NCBI GenBank assembly: GCA_017455525.1
Contig: JAFTAP010000076.1
Span: 1-58,449 of the forward strand
From: Lachnospiraceae bacterium
GTDB lineage: Bacteria; Bacillota; Clostridia; Lachnospirales; Lachnospiraceae
Length of the DNA stretch: 58,449 nt
Reading direction: 5' to 3'
Of the stretch, positions 25,641 to 34,233 are shown piece by piece. Position 1 is the first letter of the stretch. Each line of letters starts with the position of its first letter. The translations under genes and the position numbers were made by a program. The notes beneath the pieces are model-generated. The model searched no databases. It was given only the letters and a program-made list of their open reading frames with translations, and was not told where the DNA came from.

Positions 25641-27720
25641 ATTCCTTCTTCTCCCTGAGCTTCTTCCTTATGCCCTTAGGCTCCGTCTCATAGACCACAA
25701 GCCTCGACAATATATCATCATATATTTCCATATCTATCATCTGCAGCGTGTACTCGATATGAAACACCGTAAGCCCCGACGGTATATTAAATATAAGCTG
25801 CGGATCCCGGTTATCAAATATGACCGTGCTCCAGCAAGCCCTTCCGTTTGCCATAGCCTCCTGCACGGATGCTGATATAAGCTTTACTATGCAGTAATTC
25901 TCCTGCGGGTCTATCCGAAGCCTCTTCGTGCCGGGAGGCAGAGGAATGTCAAGCTTCACCCTCATGTCGTAGGAGACCTCTGCATCAAAAAACGGCATTC
26001 CGTCCTCCGTGAAGCCCTCCCCCCTGTCGGCATAGACCTTGACATGACCGGGACGCATGATGCCCTTATAACCCTCCATGGCCTGCGGAAGCGTCACATA
26101 GCCCTTGCCGAAGATGCTGTACATCTTATCCAGAGTAATATAGTCGCCCGCTATCTCATGCTGCAATTCAAGCTCTTCCTTCTCATATTCCTCGTCCCTG
26201 TCAGCATCAAGCTCCGCTGCCTTGTACATATCTTCCTTGGATATGGTGTCAAGATGCTCCTCAAGGAAGTACCTTATCGCCCTGTATATCACGAAATCAG
26301 GCTCCGCCCCGTCCTTCATCCATTCATAATCGGTTATATTCCATGCCCCGTCCGCAGTTATCATTACATTCGAGAAGATAAGATCGAGATCGGGAAGCCT
26401 CTTTGCGCGGACGAACGCCGCAAATTGCTTTATTATCTTATCCGCTGTCTCTGCCCTGCCCTCTGATAAAAGCTCCGCAAGTATGTCCTCAAGCGTCCTT
26501 CCCTCAAGGTACTCAAACTGTATCCCTTGGAAATTCCCGTCCCAGTCGGTGAGAAGTCTCGCCCTGTTAACCTTCACGGAAGAATCTTTCAAGGCTCTTG
26601 CCATCTTGACAGACGCGTCATACATTCTTAATAGATGCGCCTCCGCCTCCTGTGTCTTCGGGTACTTCACGACATACTTCTTGTGATAGCCATCCTTTAA
26701 TATATCAGTCCTTATCTGATATTTCGGTGCCCGCTCGTCAGAGTGCTTTGAATAAAGGACATGCTTCACGTCAAAGCTTTCTATCCTGTCCTCTATTGAA
26801 TAGAGCACAAGGAAAGAATTAGAGACCATAGGAAATAAACCCTCCCTCACCATCTCGTCAAAAGCCTTGCCCTCATCAAAGGCTATGAAGCGACTGTTGT
26901 CGAAGTTCCTGATATTCTCCTTAAACTCCCCGGGATGCGGAAGCCTCTCGTCAGAGAATATGACAGACGGCAGCTTATAATCAGGATAAGGATAATAAAA
27001 CTCCGCCCGAAGCCCCGCCTTCTTTCCAAGCTCCAAAAGTCCGTTCCTCGAAAAAGTCTTAACCCTGTCGACCCCTCTGTAGCCCTCTATGCCGTCATAA
27101 AAGCCAGCCGTATGATCCTCCCTGCAGCCGGCGGCATACTTCAGGCCGTATTTATTCTCTATAGCCACTGCTATCTCCCCGCCCTGCGCAAGATGCGGCA
27201 TCAGCTTTTTCAGCATCGCAAGGTAAGGATCTCTCCCGCCCTTTGAAATATAAGAGCCCGCATACTCCAGCACGCCTATAAGGAAAATATAATCATATTT
27301 ATCCGTAAGGTTCGGCTCGATATCCTCAAGGTTTCCGACTACGATATCTATATTCTGATATTCCTTATTACGATAAGCGTTGATCAGGCTTCTCTTATAC
27401 GAAAGCTCTACCGACGTGACTTTCTCCGCCTTCCTCGCAAGCGTTCCCGTCACAGCTCCGCAGCCTGCGCCTATCTCCAGGACCTTATGCTTCTTCTGTA
27501 TCGGAATAAAATCGGCTATGTTCCCTCTGATGTCCGATAAATGGTACAGCCCGTTCCATGTCATCATGCGGGCTATGATGTCATTATAACGCTCCTGAGG
27601 CTCGTTCTTTACGACCTCAAGTATCTGATCCTCAGCATCGCCCTCGCTATAGAGATCCTCTCCGCTGTAATAAGAAAGGTCTATGTTCACGTTCCCGATT
27701 TTTTCAGATTTCTTTTCCAT
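25606..27720 (-). CDS. Methyltransferase-kinase protein, WbdD-like candidate chain terminator
   Basis: A 704-residue protein with a class I SAM methyltransferase in residues about 45-250 (motif I VLEIGAGCGAV at 80-90). A kinase-like domain follows: VVKYP with K352 as the beta-3 lysine, EAEAHLL as the alpha-C helix, hinge FEYLEGRTLEDIL (402-414), DLIFSN with D446 and N451 as the catalytic loop, and TDYEW with D464 as the metal site. A third domain of about 190 residues ends the protein. This order matches WbdD of E. coli O8/O9a, which phosphorylates and methylates the end of the O-chain to set its length. The gene lies directly after Wzt, which carries a recognition domain, supporting the same role here. 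The function remains inferred. Confidence 0.78.
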   Translation of the reverse strand: MEKKSEKIGNVNIDLSYYSGEDLYSEGDAEDQILEVVKNEPQERYNDIIARMMTWNGLYHLSDIRGNIADFIPIQKKHKVLEIGAGCGAVTGTLARKAEKVTSVELSYKRSLINAYRNKEYQNIDIVVGNLEDIEPNLTDKYDYIFLIGVLEYAGSYISKGGRDPYLAMLKKLMPHLAQGGEIAVAIENKYGLKYAAGCREDHTAGFYDGIEGYRGVDRVKTFSRNGLLELGKKAGLRAEFYYPYPDYKLPSVIFSDERLPHPGEFKENIRNFDNSRFIAFDEGKAFDEMVREGLFPMVSNSFLVLYSIEDRIESFDVKHVLYSKHSDERAPKYQIRTDILKDGYHKKYVVKYPKTQEAEAHLLRMYDASVKMARALKDSSVKVNRARLLTDWDGNFQGIQFEYLEGRTLEDILAELLSEGRAETADKIIKQFAAFVRAKRLPDLDLIFSNVMITADGAWNITDYEWMKDGAEPDFVIYRAIRYFLEEHLDTISKEDMYKAAELDADRDEEYEKEELELQHEIAGDYITLDKMYSIFGKGYVTLPQAMEGYKGIMRPGHVKVYADRGEGFTEDGMPFFDAEVSYDMRVKLDIPLPPGTKRLRIDPQENYCIVKLISASVQEAMANGRACWSTVIFDNRDPQLIFNIPSGLTVFHIEYTLQMIDMEIYDDILSRLVVYETEPKGIRKKLREKKEYVKVPVVHRAE

Positions 27721-29020
27721 TCTTAAATAATTGCACCTCTGAATCCATGTCGTAGTACCCCACGGTGTCCTTTGAGGAGATCACCTGCACATTAAATATA
27801 TCATATAATCGGTGATAGACGGTAAAATTTCCTTCCCGATAGCCCACAAGCCCAAGCGATATAAGATAATCTCCGCCCTGAAGCATCATCTTCTGCGTGA
27901 AGGTCGCGACTATCTCATCTCCGTCCTTACACTCACCTGTCGATAGCTTTTCAAACATAGTATTAGTGCCTGTGATCTCAACGCCCATGCGGTTCTTTAA
28001 GGATACCGCTATGATAGGCTCTGAAATATCTGCGTGATATTTAGTCTTAACCCTTACGGAATAGCTGTCGCCCTTTATCACGGTATTGGATATATTCCCT
28101 GCGTTGTCTATCAGGCAGAAATCCTCTATCTCCGCAAGCCCGCTGCCATAGGTGTCGTTTGAGGGATTAAGCGTCAGATAGGACTTCCATAAGCCATCTT
28201 TCTGATTCCGGTTCAGCGAGCCTATGAGCTTACCGTCCTTATCCACTCTTTCGGAATTAGACATGGCGGAGCTTGTCTGATTCACAAGCACCTTTTTATA
28301 CATATCTATGATCTCTTTAGGCTTGCCCTCAGCCATCTTCTCGCCGTGATTAAGGAGCACCACTCTGTCGCAGTATTTGCTTATCGAAGACAGATCGTGC
28401 GAGACGAATAAGATCGTCTTGCCGTCCTTCTTGAACTCCTCGAACTTGTGATAGCACTTATTCTGGAAGAACACATCTCCGACCGATAAAGCCTCGTCTA
28501 CGACGAGTATCTCCGGGTCTATATTTATGGCAAGCGCAAAGGCAAGACGCACGAACATACCGGAAGAATAAGTCTTGACTTTCTGGTTAACAAACTCGCC
28601 TATATCCGCAAAATCAAGTATCGCATCAAGCTTCTCATCAATCTCTTCCTCGGAAAAGCCGTTCATCGTACCGTTTAAGTAGACATTCTCTATGCCCGTG
28701 AACTCCATGTTAAAGCCTGCGCCAAGCTCCAGCAGGGCAGAGATTCTCCCATTTATCTCGACATTCCCAGCAGTAGGAGACAGCACTCCGGTTATTATCT
28801 TAAGTATGGTGGACTTACCGGAGCCGTTCGTCCCGATTATCCCGACAGTCTCTCCTTTATGCACCTGCATGGACACATCCTTCAAGGCATAGTGTTCCTT
28901 ATAAAGCCGCCTCTTCTTCCCCATGCCAAGCGCATCCTTTACCCTGTCCCGCTGCCTGTTATAAAGCTTATACATCTTATCCAGATGCTCTACATTTATG
29001 ATCACTTCATTTTCCATCAT
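27704..29020 (-). CDS. wzt: Polysaccharide ABC exporter ATPase with C-terminal recognition domain (Wzt)
   Basis: A 438-residue ATPase of the Wzt/TagH type. Walker A GTNGSGKST, signature YSSGMFVRLAFALAI and Walker B ILVVDEALSVGD lie in the first 220 residues. Residues about 280-430 are an immunoglobulin-like carbohydrate-binding domain of the Wzt C-terminal family (IEDFCLIDNAGN, VRVKTKYHADISEPIIAVSLKN). In O-antigen systems this domain recognises the modified non-reducing end of the finished chain. It overlaps wzm by 4 bases and the methyltransferase-kinase gene by 17 bases, so the three are probably coupled. Confidence 0.95.
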   Translation of the reverse strand: MMENEVIINVEHLDKMYKLYNRQRDRVKDALGMGKKRRLYKEHYALKDVSMQVHKGETVGIIGTNGSGKSTILKIITGVLSPTAGNVEINGRISALLELGAGFNMEFTGIENVYLNGTMNGFSEEEIDEKLDAILDFADIGEFVNQKVKTYSSGMFVRLAFALAINIDPEILVVDEALSVGDVFFQNKCYHKFEEFKKDGKTILFVSHDLSSISKYCDRVVLLNHGEKMAEGKPKEIIDMYKKVLVNQTSSAMSNSERVDKDGKLIGSLNRNQKDGLWKSYLTLNPSNDTYGSGLAEIEDFCLIDNAGNISNTVIKGDSYSVRVKTKYHADISEPIIAVSLKNRMGVEITGTNTMFEKLSTGECKDGDEIVATFTQKMMLQGGDYLISLGLVGYREGNFTVYHRLYDIFNVQVISSKDTVGYYDMDSEVQLFKNGKEI

Positions 29021-29991
29021 AATACATCCGCAAAATGAACCTTTAACCTCTTAAATACAAGCGCTCCGAAGAGGAAAGCCGCCACCGTGAATATCCAGAA
29101 ATACACCGTGGAATAAAAATGCTCAAAAAACCACATATGATCCAATAAAGCCATTCGGTAACCGTCTACAACATAGAATACCGGATTTAACTTAAATACA
29201 ATCTGCAAGGGACGGGAGAGATTTTCTATATCCCACATGATGGGAGTTATCCATACTCCGACCTGCAGGACTATGCTTATTATCTGTCCGAGATCCCTGA
29301 AGAAGACAACTACGGAACAGGTGATGTACGATATGCCAAGCACCAGCAGAAAAGTACATAACGAGAAATATGGTATCTGGATCCAATAAATATTAGGATA
29401 TATCCCGTTAAGTATCAGGATGACCAGAGTCACGCCAACAAGGAAAACATGAATGAATCCAGTCGAGATTATCTTTATGATAGGCAGGATGCTTATCTTG
29501 AATACTACTTTTTTCACAAGAAATGAATAACCGAGCAATGCTCCCGTACCGGAGCCCCAAGCATCCGAAAAGAAAAACCAAGGAACTATACCCACTATAA
29601 GCCAGCAAACGAACGGATAATCCCGCGTATCAGACACAGGCGTCCGCCCGCCCATAGTGAATACGAACCAATATACGAGCACCGTCACGGCAGGCTGAAG
29701 GAATATCCATACTATGCCCATGTAAGAGCCTGCGTACTTCGAACGGAAATCGTTCTTTGAAAGCTTCCAGATAAGCTTCCTGTTAGCCCAGAGCTCCTGT
29801 GGAAGTATGATTATCCTGTCATAAAGCTTTGCGAATACAATGAATGCTCCCCACAGAACCACTACGGAGATGCACTTCTTTATTATCTCCTGCTGTACAT
29901 CAGCCAGAGGATTATGATGAAAAACTATGTAAAAGCTCCAGATAACGGCTATTAGCGAGACCGCAATTATTACGTGCTTCTTATCAGTCAT
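29017..29991 (-). CDS. wzm: Polysaccharide ABC exporter permease (Wzm)
   Basis: A 324-residue ABC-2 type permease with six core membrane segments (YAGSYMGIVWIFLQPAVTVLVYWFVF starts the first). It is about 60 residues longer than usual because of an N-terminal extension holding two extra hydrophobic segments (residues 7-25 and 40-57). It forms the membrane channel through which a lipid-linked polysaccharide, made in the cytoplasm, is moved outward with the ATPase encoded next. It overlaps rmlC by 4 bases upstream and wzt by 4 bases downstream. Confidence 0.93.
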   Translation of the reverse strand: MTDKKHVIIAVSLIAVIWSFYIVFHHNPLADVQQEIIKKCISVVVLWGAFIVFAKLYDRIIILPQELWANRKLIWKLSKNDFRSKYAGSYMGIVWIFLQPAVTVLVYWFVFTMGGRTPVSDTRDYPFVCWLIVGIVPWFFFSDAWGSGTGALLGYSFLVKKVVFKISILPIIKIISTGFIHVFLVGVTLVILILNGIYPNIYWIQIPYFSLCTFLLVLGISYITCSVVVFFRDLGQIISIVLQVGVWITPIMWDIENLSRPLQIVFKLNPVFYVVDGYRMALLDHMWFFEHFYSTVYFWIFTVAAFLFGALVFKRLKVHFADVL

Positions 29992-30551
29992 GCCATACCA
30001 TGAGACGCCTTATACTCCGCAAAGGACGGCCATCCCCTGTCTCTGTCGTTTATATTGAGCGAACCGTCTATATCAGGCCACTCTATGCCTATCTCTTTAT
30101 CGTCATAAGGCAAGCCGCCCTCATCGCCAGGATGATAGAAATCAGTGCATTTATAGCAAAACTCCGCTGTGTCAGACAGCACCAGAAAGCCATGCGCGAA
30201 GTTCCTCGGTATAAAGAACTGCTTTTTATTCTCCTCTGAAAGCACCGCCCCGAACCACTTGCCAAAGGTAGCAGACCCCTTTCGCAAGTCCACGGCCACA
30301 TCAAACACCTCGCCCCTGACGACTCTTACAAGCTTATCCTGCGGATGCTCTATCTGGAAATGAAGCCCGCGTAGCACAGCCTTGGTGCTGGAGCTTTGAT
30401 TATCCTGCACGAATACCTCCGGTATGCCCGCATCCTTAAAGTCATTGTAATTATAAGTCTCCATGAAATAACCGCGCTCATCTCCGAAAACCTGCGGCGT
30501 TATGACCTTGAGTCCTTCTATTTCACATGTTTCTACTCTTATCTTCCCCAT
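29988..30551 (-). CDS. rfbC: dTDP-4-dehydrorhamnose 3,5-epimerase
   Basis: A 187-residue RmlC. It epimerises dTDP-4-keto-6-deoxyglucose at C3 and C5 in dTDP-rhamnose synthesis. The cupin core shows FGDERGYFMETYN, QDNQSSSTKAVLRGLHFQ and the final FIPRNFAHGFLVLSD. I place the start at ATG 30549-30551 because the family begins here and GGGGAT lies 8 bases upstream; an in-frame ATG and GTG a few codons earlier are alternatives. Together with RmlA and RmlB encoded upstream it supplies the activated deoxysugar, but the reductase RmlD is not in this window. Confidence 0.94.
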   Translation of the reverse strand: MGKIRVETCEIEGLKVITPQVFGDERGYFMETYNYNDFKDAGIPEVFVQDNQSSSTKAVLRGLHFQIEHPQDKLVRVVRGEVFDVAVDLRKGSATFGKWFGAVLSEENKKQFFIPRNFAHGFLVLSDTAEFCYKCTDFYHPGDEGGLPYDDKEIGIEWPDIDGSLNINDRDRGWPSFAEYKASHGMA

Positions 30552-30637
30552 TTGCAATATCCCCATCACAATAATACCTAACGCTTAATTTTAACACTTA
30601 AACTCTGTGTATACAAGTTATCGCCCATGTCAGGCTA

Positions 30638-32020
30638 TTACTTAATAAGCACATCTAAATCCACTCTCCCGTTTATTCCGTCCACGCTTCCGCTTGACGT
30701 ATACTGCCATATACTGTAGTCGCCATCATAGGTCGGTCCTTCCGCCCTGTATTGCGCAAGCCACTTCGTATACGGTGCAAGAGAGGACATATCAAGCCTG
30801 TTAGTCATCCATGTCTTGTTCGCATACACCCCTGCACTGTAGCCGAGATTTTCCGCTGTCTCACAGAAGGTACGGACGACCTCGGTTCTTGTCACAGTAT
30901 CAAGAAGATCGGCCCGCCCCCCGTTTACATTCCCGGAGCTCTCCACATCAAGGAATACCGGAAGCGACAGATCAGACGCATTCACAAGCGACGCAACCGC
31001 CTCCGCTTCCTCCCTTGCTTCATCGGGGTTCACCGCCTGCGTGAAGAAATAAACCCCTATCCGCATCCCGGCAGCCTTTGCTCCGGCAAGATTCTGTCTG
31101 AAATACGGATCTTCTACAAGTACGCCTGTAGAGGATCCGCGGTATCCCGCCCTGATTATCGCAAATTCTATACCGGACGAGCGTACTCTGTTCCAGTCTA
31201 TTTCTTTATTATACTTGGATACATCTATACCGAGAGTTCCCTGCGGAAGCGCTATGTCTGCAGGGCTTTCCGTTCCCTCGCCCTCACTCTCCGCCTCGTC
31301 TTCCTTCTCATCAGGCGTAGATGCTGTATCCTCGACAGCCGCATCGATGTCAGACTCCTGCATGACTATGCTCCTTATCCCTGCGGACGCCGTATACCTT
31401 ATCTTGGGCTTTATGGTAATAGAAGATGCCTCAACTATACCGGAACCGTTATCCACTACTACATCATAGCTTCCGGGGCTCATTTCATCCAGATAAATGA
31501 TGCCGTCCTCATCATCGTCCTCTGCCTCAAACTCATCGACATATTTATTTTCATCATCTGAATCAATATCACCGTCTGAATCAGAGACTTCACCCGCTTC
31601 GTCCGATAATCTCCGGACTTTCGCAACCCAGCTCATATCAGAAGCACCCTTGCCTGTGCTGTCAACCATCTGAATTCTTAAATCTGACTCGCTTGAAGTA
31701 AGAAGGAGCACGTATCCGCCGGAAAGATCCGGCTCATCATCTGCATCGTCATCATAGAAAGACTCATCAAGACCTACAGCCTCTATGTCATCCGACGCTG
31801 AATATGCCTCATCCATGTCGTCATAAGAAATATTCGCAGAACCCGTCGATCCACTTAAGGATGCGCCTGATGCATCCTCAGAAACAGTATTGGTATAATC
31901 CGATGCTCCGCCGCCTCTCTCTCGATTTATGCTTATCGCAAGTATCACGATAAAAGCAAGGCAGTTGAATCCTATTATAAGAGCCGGTATGAGCCATATT
32001 TTGCGATTGCTCTGGCGCAT
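30638..32020 (-). CDS. Membrane-anchored GH25 lysozyme-like protein
   Basis: A 460-residue protein with an N-terminal membrane anchor (residues 9-28), a long acidic Asp/Ser/Glu-rich region to about residue 265, and a GH25 glycoside hydrolase domain from 267 to the end. GH25 enzymes cut the MurNAc-GlcNAc bond of peptidoglycan. The fold shows GIDVSKYNKEIDW, FAIIRAGYRG, GVYFFTQA, LPVFLDVES and a final YSIWQYTSSGSVDGINGRVDLD. The catalytic Asp and Glu are present in GIDVS and LDVE. It sits between rmlA and rmlC and is likely in the same transcript, so wall opening may be linked to polysaccharide export. Confidence 0.93.
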   Translation of the reverse strand: MRQSNRKIWLIPALIIGFNCLAFIVILAISINRERGGGASDYTNTVSEDASGASLSGSTGSANISYDDMDEAYSASDDIEAVGLDESFYDDDADDEPDLSGGYVLLLTSSESDLRIQMVDSTGKGASDMSWVAKVRRLSDEAGEVSDSDGDIDSDDENKYVDEFEAEDDDEDGIIYLDEMSPGSYDVVVDNGSGIVEASSITIKPKIRYTASAGIRSIVMQESDIDAAVEDTASTPDEKEDEAESEGEGTESPADIALPQGTLGIDVSKYNKEIDWNRVRSSGIEFAIIRAGYRGSSTGVLVEDPYFRQNLAGAKAAGMRIGVYFFTQAVNPDEAREEAEAVASLVNASDLSLPVFLDVESSGNVNGGRADLLDTVTRTEVVRTFCETAENLGYSAGVYANKTWMTNRLDMSSLAPYTKWLAQYRAEGPTYDGDYSIWQYTSSGSVDGINGRVDLDVLIK

Positions 32021-32050
32021 GCAAAATTTATTCTCCTCTAATAACAGCCC

Positions 32051-32920
32051 TTACAACCCATTCGCAATATCCTTAAGATACTGTCCGTAAGCCGTTTTAG
32101 ACAGCGGCTCGGAAAGCTTCAAGAGCTGCTCTTTATCTATATAGCCCTTCTTATAAGCTATCTCCTCGATACAGGAAATATAAAGTCCCTGCCTCTTCTG
32201 AAAAGCTGATACGAAGTCCGCCGCATCAAGCAGCATATCATGCGATCCCGTGTCGAGCCATGCGAAGCCCCGTCCCAATGTCTCCACATAAAGGTCACCC
32301 CGACGCAGGTATTCATTATTAACGGAAGTTATCTCTATCTCTCCCCTTGCTGAGGGCTTCACATTGCGGGCTATCTCCACTACATCGTTATCATAGAAAT
32401 AAAGCCCCGGCACTGCGTAGTTGCTCTTCGGATGCTCCGGCTTCTCCTCTATGGATATAGCCTTGCCGTCCTCATCAAACTCAACCACGCCGTATTCCGT
32501 AGGGTCTTTCACATAATATCCGAATATAGTAGCTCCCGTCTCTCTCTCTGCGGCAGCCTTCAAAGTCTTAGAGAAGCTCTGTCCGTAGAAAATATTATCA
32601 CCAAGAACCATAGCGACATTGTCTGAGCCTATGAAATCCGCACCGATAATAAACGCATCGGCAAGCCCTCTCGGTGATTCCTGCACCGCATAGTGCATAT
32701 CAAGCCCAAGCTGAGAGCCGTCTCCGAAAAGCTCCTTAAAGCCCGGCAAGTCACGAGGCGTCGATATTATAAGTATCTCCCTTATTCCCGCAAGCATCAG
32801 CGTGGATAAGGGATAATAAATCATCGGCTTATCATAAACCGGCATCATCTGCTTACTGACCGCCTTTGTAAGCGGATAAAGTCTGGTGCCGGAGCCTCCG
32901 GCGAGTATTATTCCTTTCAT
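32051..32920 (-). CDS. rfbA: Glucose-1-phosphate thymidylyltransferase
   Basis: A 289-residue RmlA, making dTDP-glucose from glucose-1-phosphate and dTTP, the first step of dTDP-rhamnose synthesis. The N-terminal [16 protein letters not shown] signature is complete, with [10 protein letters not shown]-like [31 protein letters not shown] and [12 protein letters not shown] further on. The length is standard. It lies 131 bases downstream of rmlB, a gap filled by hairpin array C. Confidence 0.97.
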   Translation of the reverse strand: MKGIILAGGSGTRLYPLTKAVSKQMMPVYDKPMIYYPLSTLMLAGIREILIISTPRDLPGFKELFGDGSQLGLDMHYAVQESPRGLADAFIIGADFIGSDNVAMVLGDNIFYGQSFSKTLKAAAERETGATIFGYYVKDPTEYGVVEFDEDGKAISIEEKPEHPKSNYAVPGLYFYDNDVVEIARNVKPSARGEIEITSVNNEYLRRGDLYVETLGRGFAWLDTGSHDMLLDAADFVSAFQKRQGLYISCIEEIAYKKGYIDKEQLLKLSEPLSKTAYGQYLKDIANGL

Positions 32921-32957
32921 ACCTAACCTCTCTATAGTTTATCCAATATGCCGTGGG

Positions 32958-33059
32958 TTGATAATCGTGTAAAGGAAACACGATTATCAATCCTACGGAC
33001 AGGATTCTTACGAATCCTGCCAAATACGGATTCGAAATTGCTGATGTAATTTCAAATCC
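32958..33059. repeat. Hairpin array C
   Basis: Three perfect or near-perfect inverted repeats and one mini-hairpin follow each other. They are TTGATAATCGTGT/ACACGATTATCAA (32958-32990), TCC-TAC-GGA (32991-32999), CAGGATTC/GAATCCTG (33000-33019) and a repeat based on GAAATT/AATTTC (33028-33059). The last spans the stop codon of the dehydratase gene. On the minus strand it is followed by GTATTTGG. About 33 of 41 bases at this end match array D. Confidence 0.85.
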
Positions 33060-34131
33060 TATACATCCTCTTATAATAATCCTGATAATCTCCGGAGGTG
33101 ATATTCTCCATCCAGTCAAGATGATCCATGTACCATTTTATCGTAAGCCTTATGCCATCCTCGAACTTCGTATCGGGAAGCCAGCCGAGCTCCTTGCTTA
33201 TCTTATCAGGAGCTATTGCGTATCTCCTGTCGTGTCCTTTTCTATCCTCCACATAGGTAATAAGGTCTTCCGACACGTTCGCCTTCCTCGGATCATCGTT
33301 TGGAAGTATCTCCTGAAGCGTCTTTATTATAGTCTTAACTATCTGTATATTCTCGCGCTCGTTATGTCCGCCGATATTGTATTTCTCGCCTACCCTGCCC
33401 TTTTCTATGACCATGTCTATGCCCTTGCAGTGATCGTCCACATAAAGCCAGTCGCGCACGTTCTTGCCATCGCCGTAGACAGGAAGCTTCTTGCCTGACA
33501 GCGCATTATTTATGATAAGAGGTATCAGCTTCTCCGGAAACTGATACGGTCCGTAGTTATTCGAGCAATTAGTTATGCAGGCAGGAAAATGATAGGTATC
33601 CACATAAGCCTTCACGAGAAAATCCGCCGATGCCTTGCTTGCGGAATACGGTGAGTGCGGATCGTAGGGCGTAGTCTCATAGAAGTAATCCTTAGGGTCG
33701 CTCAGTGAGCCATATACCTCATCCGTAGAAACATGCAGGAATTTCTTCCCGTCCTTAAAGCTCCCACCCTCATTCTCCCATGCCGCCTTAGCCGCATTGA
33801 GCATTACCGCCGTGCCCAGCACATTCGTCTCAACAAAGACTTCCGGATTCACGATCGAGCGATCCACATGACTCTCCGCAGCAAAATGAACCACGACATC
33901 TACATCGTTCTCTGCAAATATCTTCTCTATAGCCTCTTTATTCCTGATATCCGCCTTGATGAAGGTGTAATTCTTCCTGTCCTCTATTCCCTTTAAATTC
34001 TCAAGGTTTCCCGCATAGGTCAGAGCATCCACATTTATAAGCCTGATGTCATCCCCATACTTGCGGAACATATAATAAACAAAATTAGAACCGATAAATC
34101 CGGCGCCGCCTGTAACTAAATAAGTACGCAT
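33052..34131 (-). CDS. rfbB: dTDP-glucose 4,6-dehydratase
   Basis: A 359-residue RmlB of the short-chain dehydrogenase family, converting dTDP-glucose to dTDP-4-keto-6-deoxyglucose. The NAD site TGGAGFIGSNF is at residues 7-17. HFAAESHVDRS, the catalytic STDEVYGSL and the YSASKASADFLV motif with Tyr and Lys are all present. GGAGAT precedes the ATG. It heads the polysaccharide operon, which runs on through rmlA, the GH25 gene, rmlC, wzm and wzt. Its stop codon lies inside the first hairpin of array C. Confidence 0.97.
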   Translation of the reverse strand: MRTYLVTGGAGFIGSNFVYYMFRKYGDDIRLINVDALTYAGNLENLKGIEDRKNYTFIKADIRNKEAIEKIFAENDVDVVVHFAAESHVDRSIVNPEVFVETNVLGTAVMLNAAKAAWENEGGSFKDGKKFLHVSTDEVYGSLSDPKDYFYETTPYDPHSPYSASKASADFLVKAYVDTYHFPACITNCSNNYGPYQFPEKLIPLIINNALSGKKLPVYGDGKNVRDWLYVDDHCKGIDMVIEKGRVGEKYNIGGHNERENIQIVKTIIKTLQEILPNDDPRKANVSEDLITYVEDRKGHDRRYAIAPDKISKELGWLPDTKFEDGIRLTIKWYMDHLDWMENITSGDYQDYYKRMYRI

Positions 34132-34233
34132 ATGATCTCCTTAAGTCTGTGTTTTATCTGATTTTTTATTTTACCACAATTCTACGCTCGGAACTACCTC
34201 GCCAAGGATTGTGATATGACTCGCATAAACGGC

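Noticed and set aside
30752-31561. 269-residue plus-strand frame opposite the GH25 gene
   Set aside because: Long but antisense to a gene with clear GH25 motifs; residue composition is Arg/His-rich as expected from a shadow frame.
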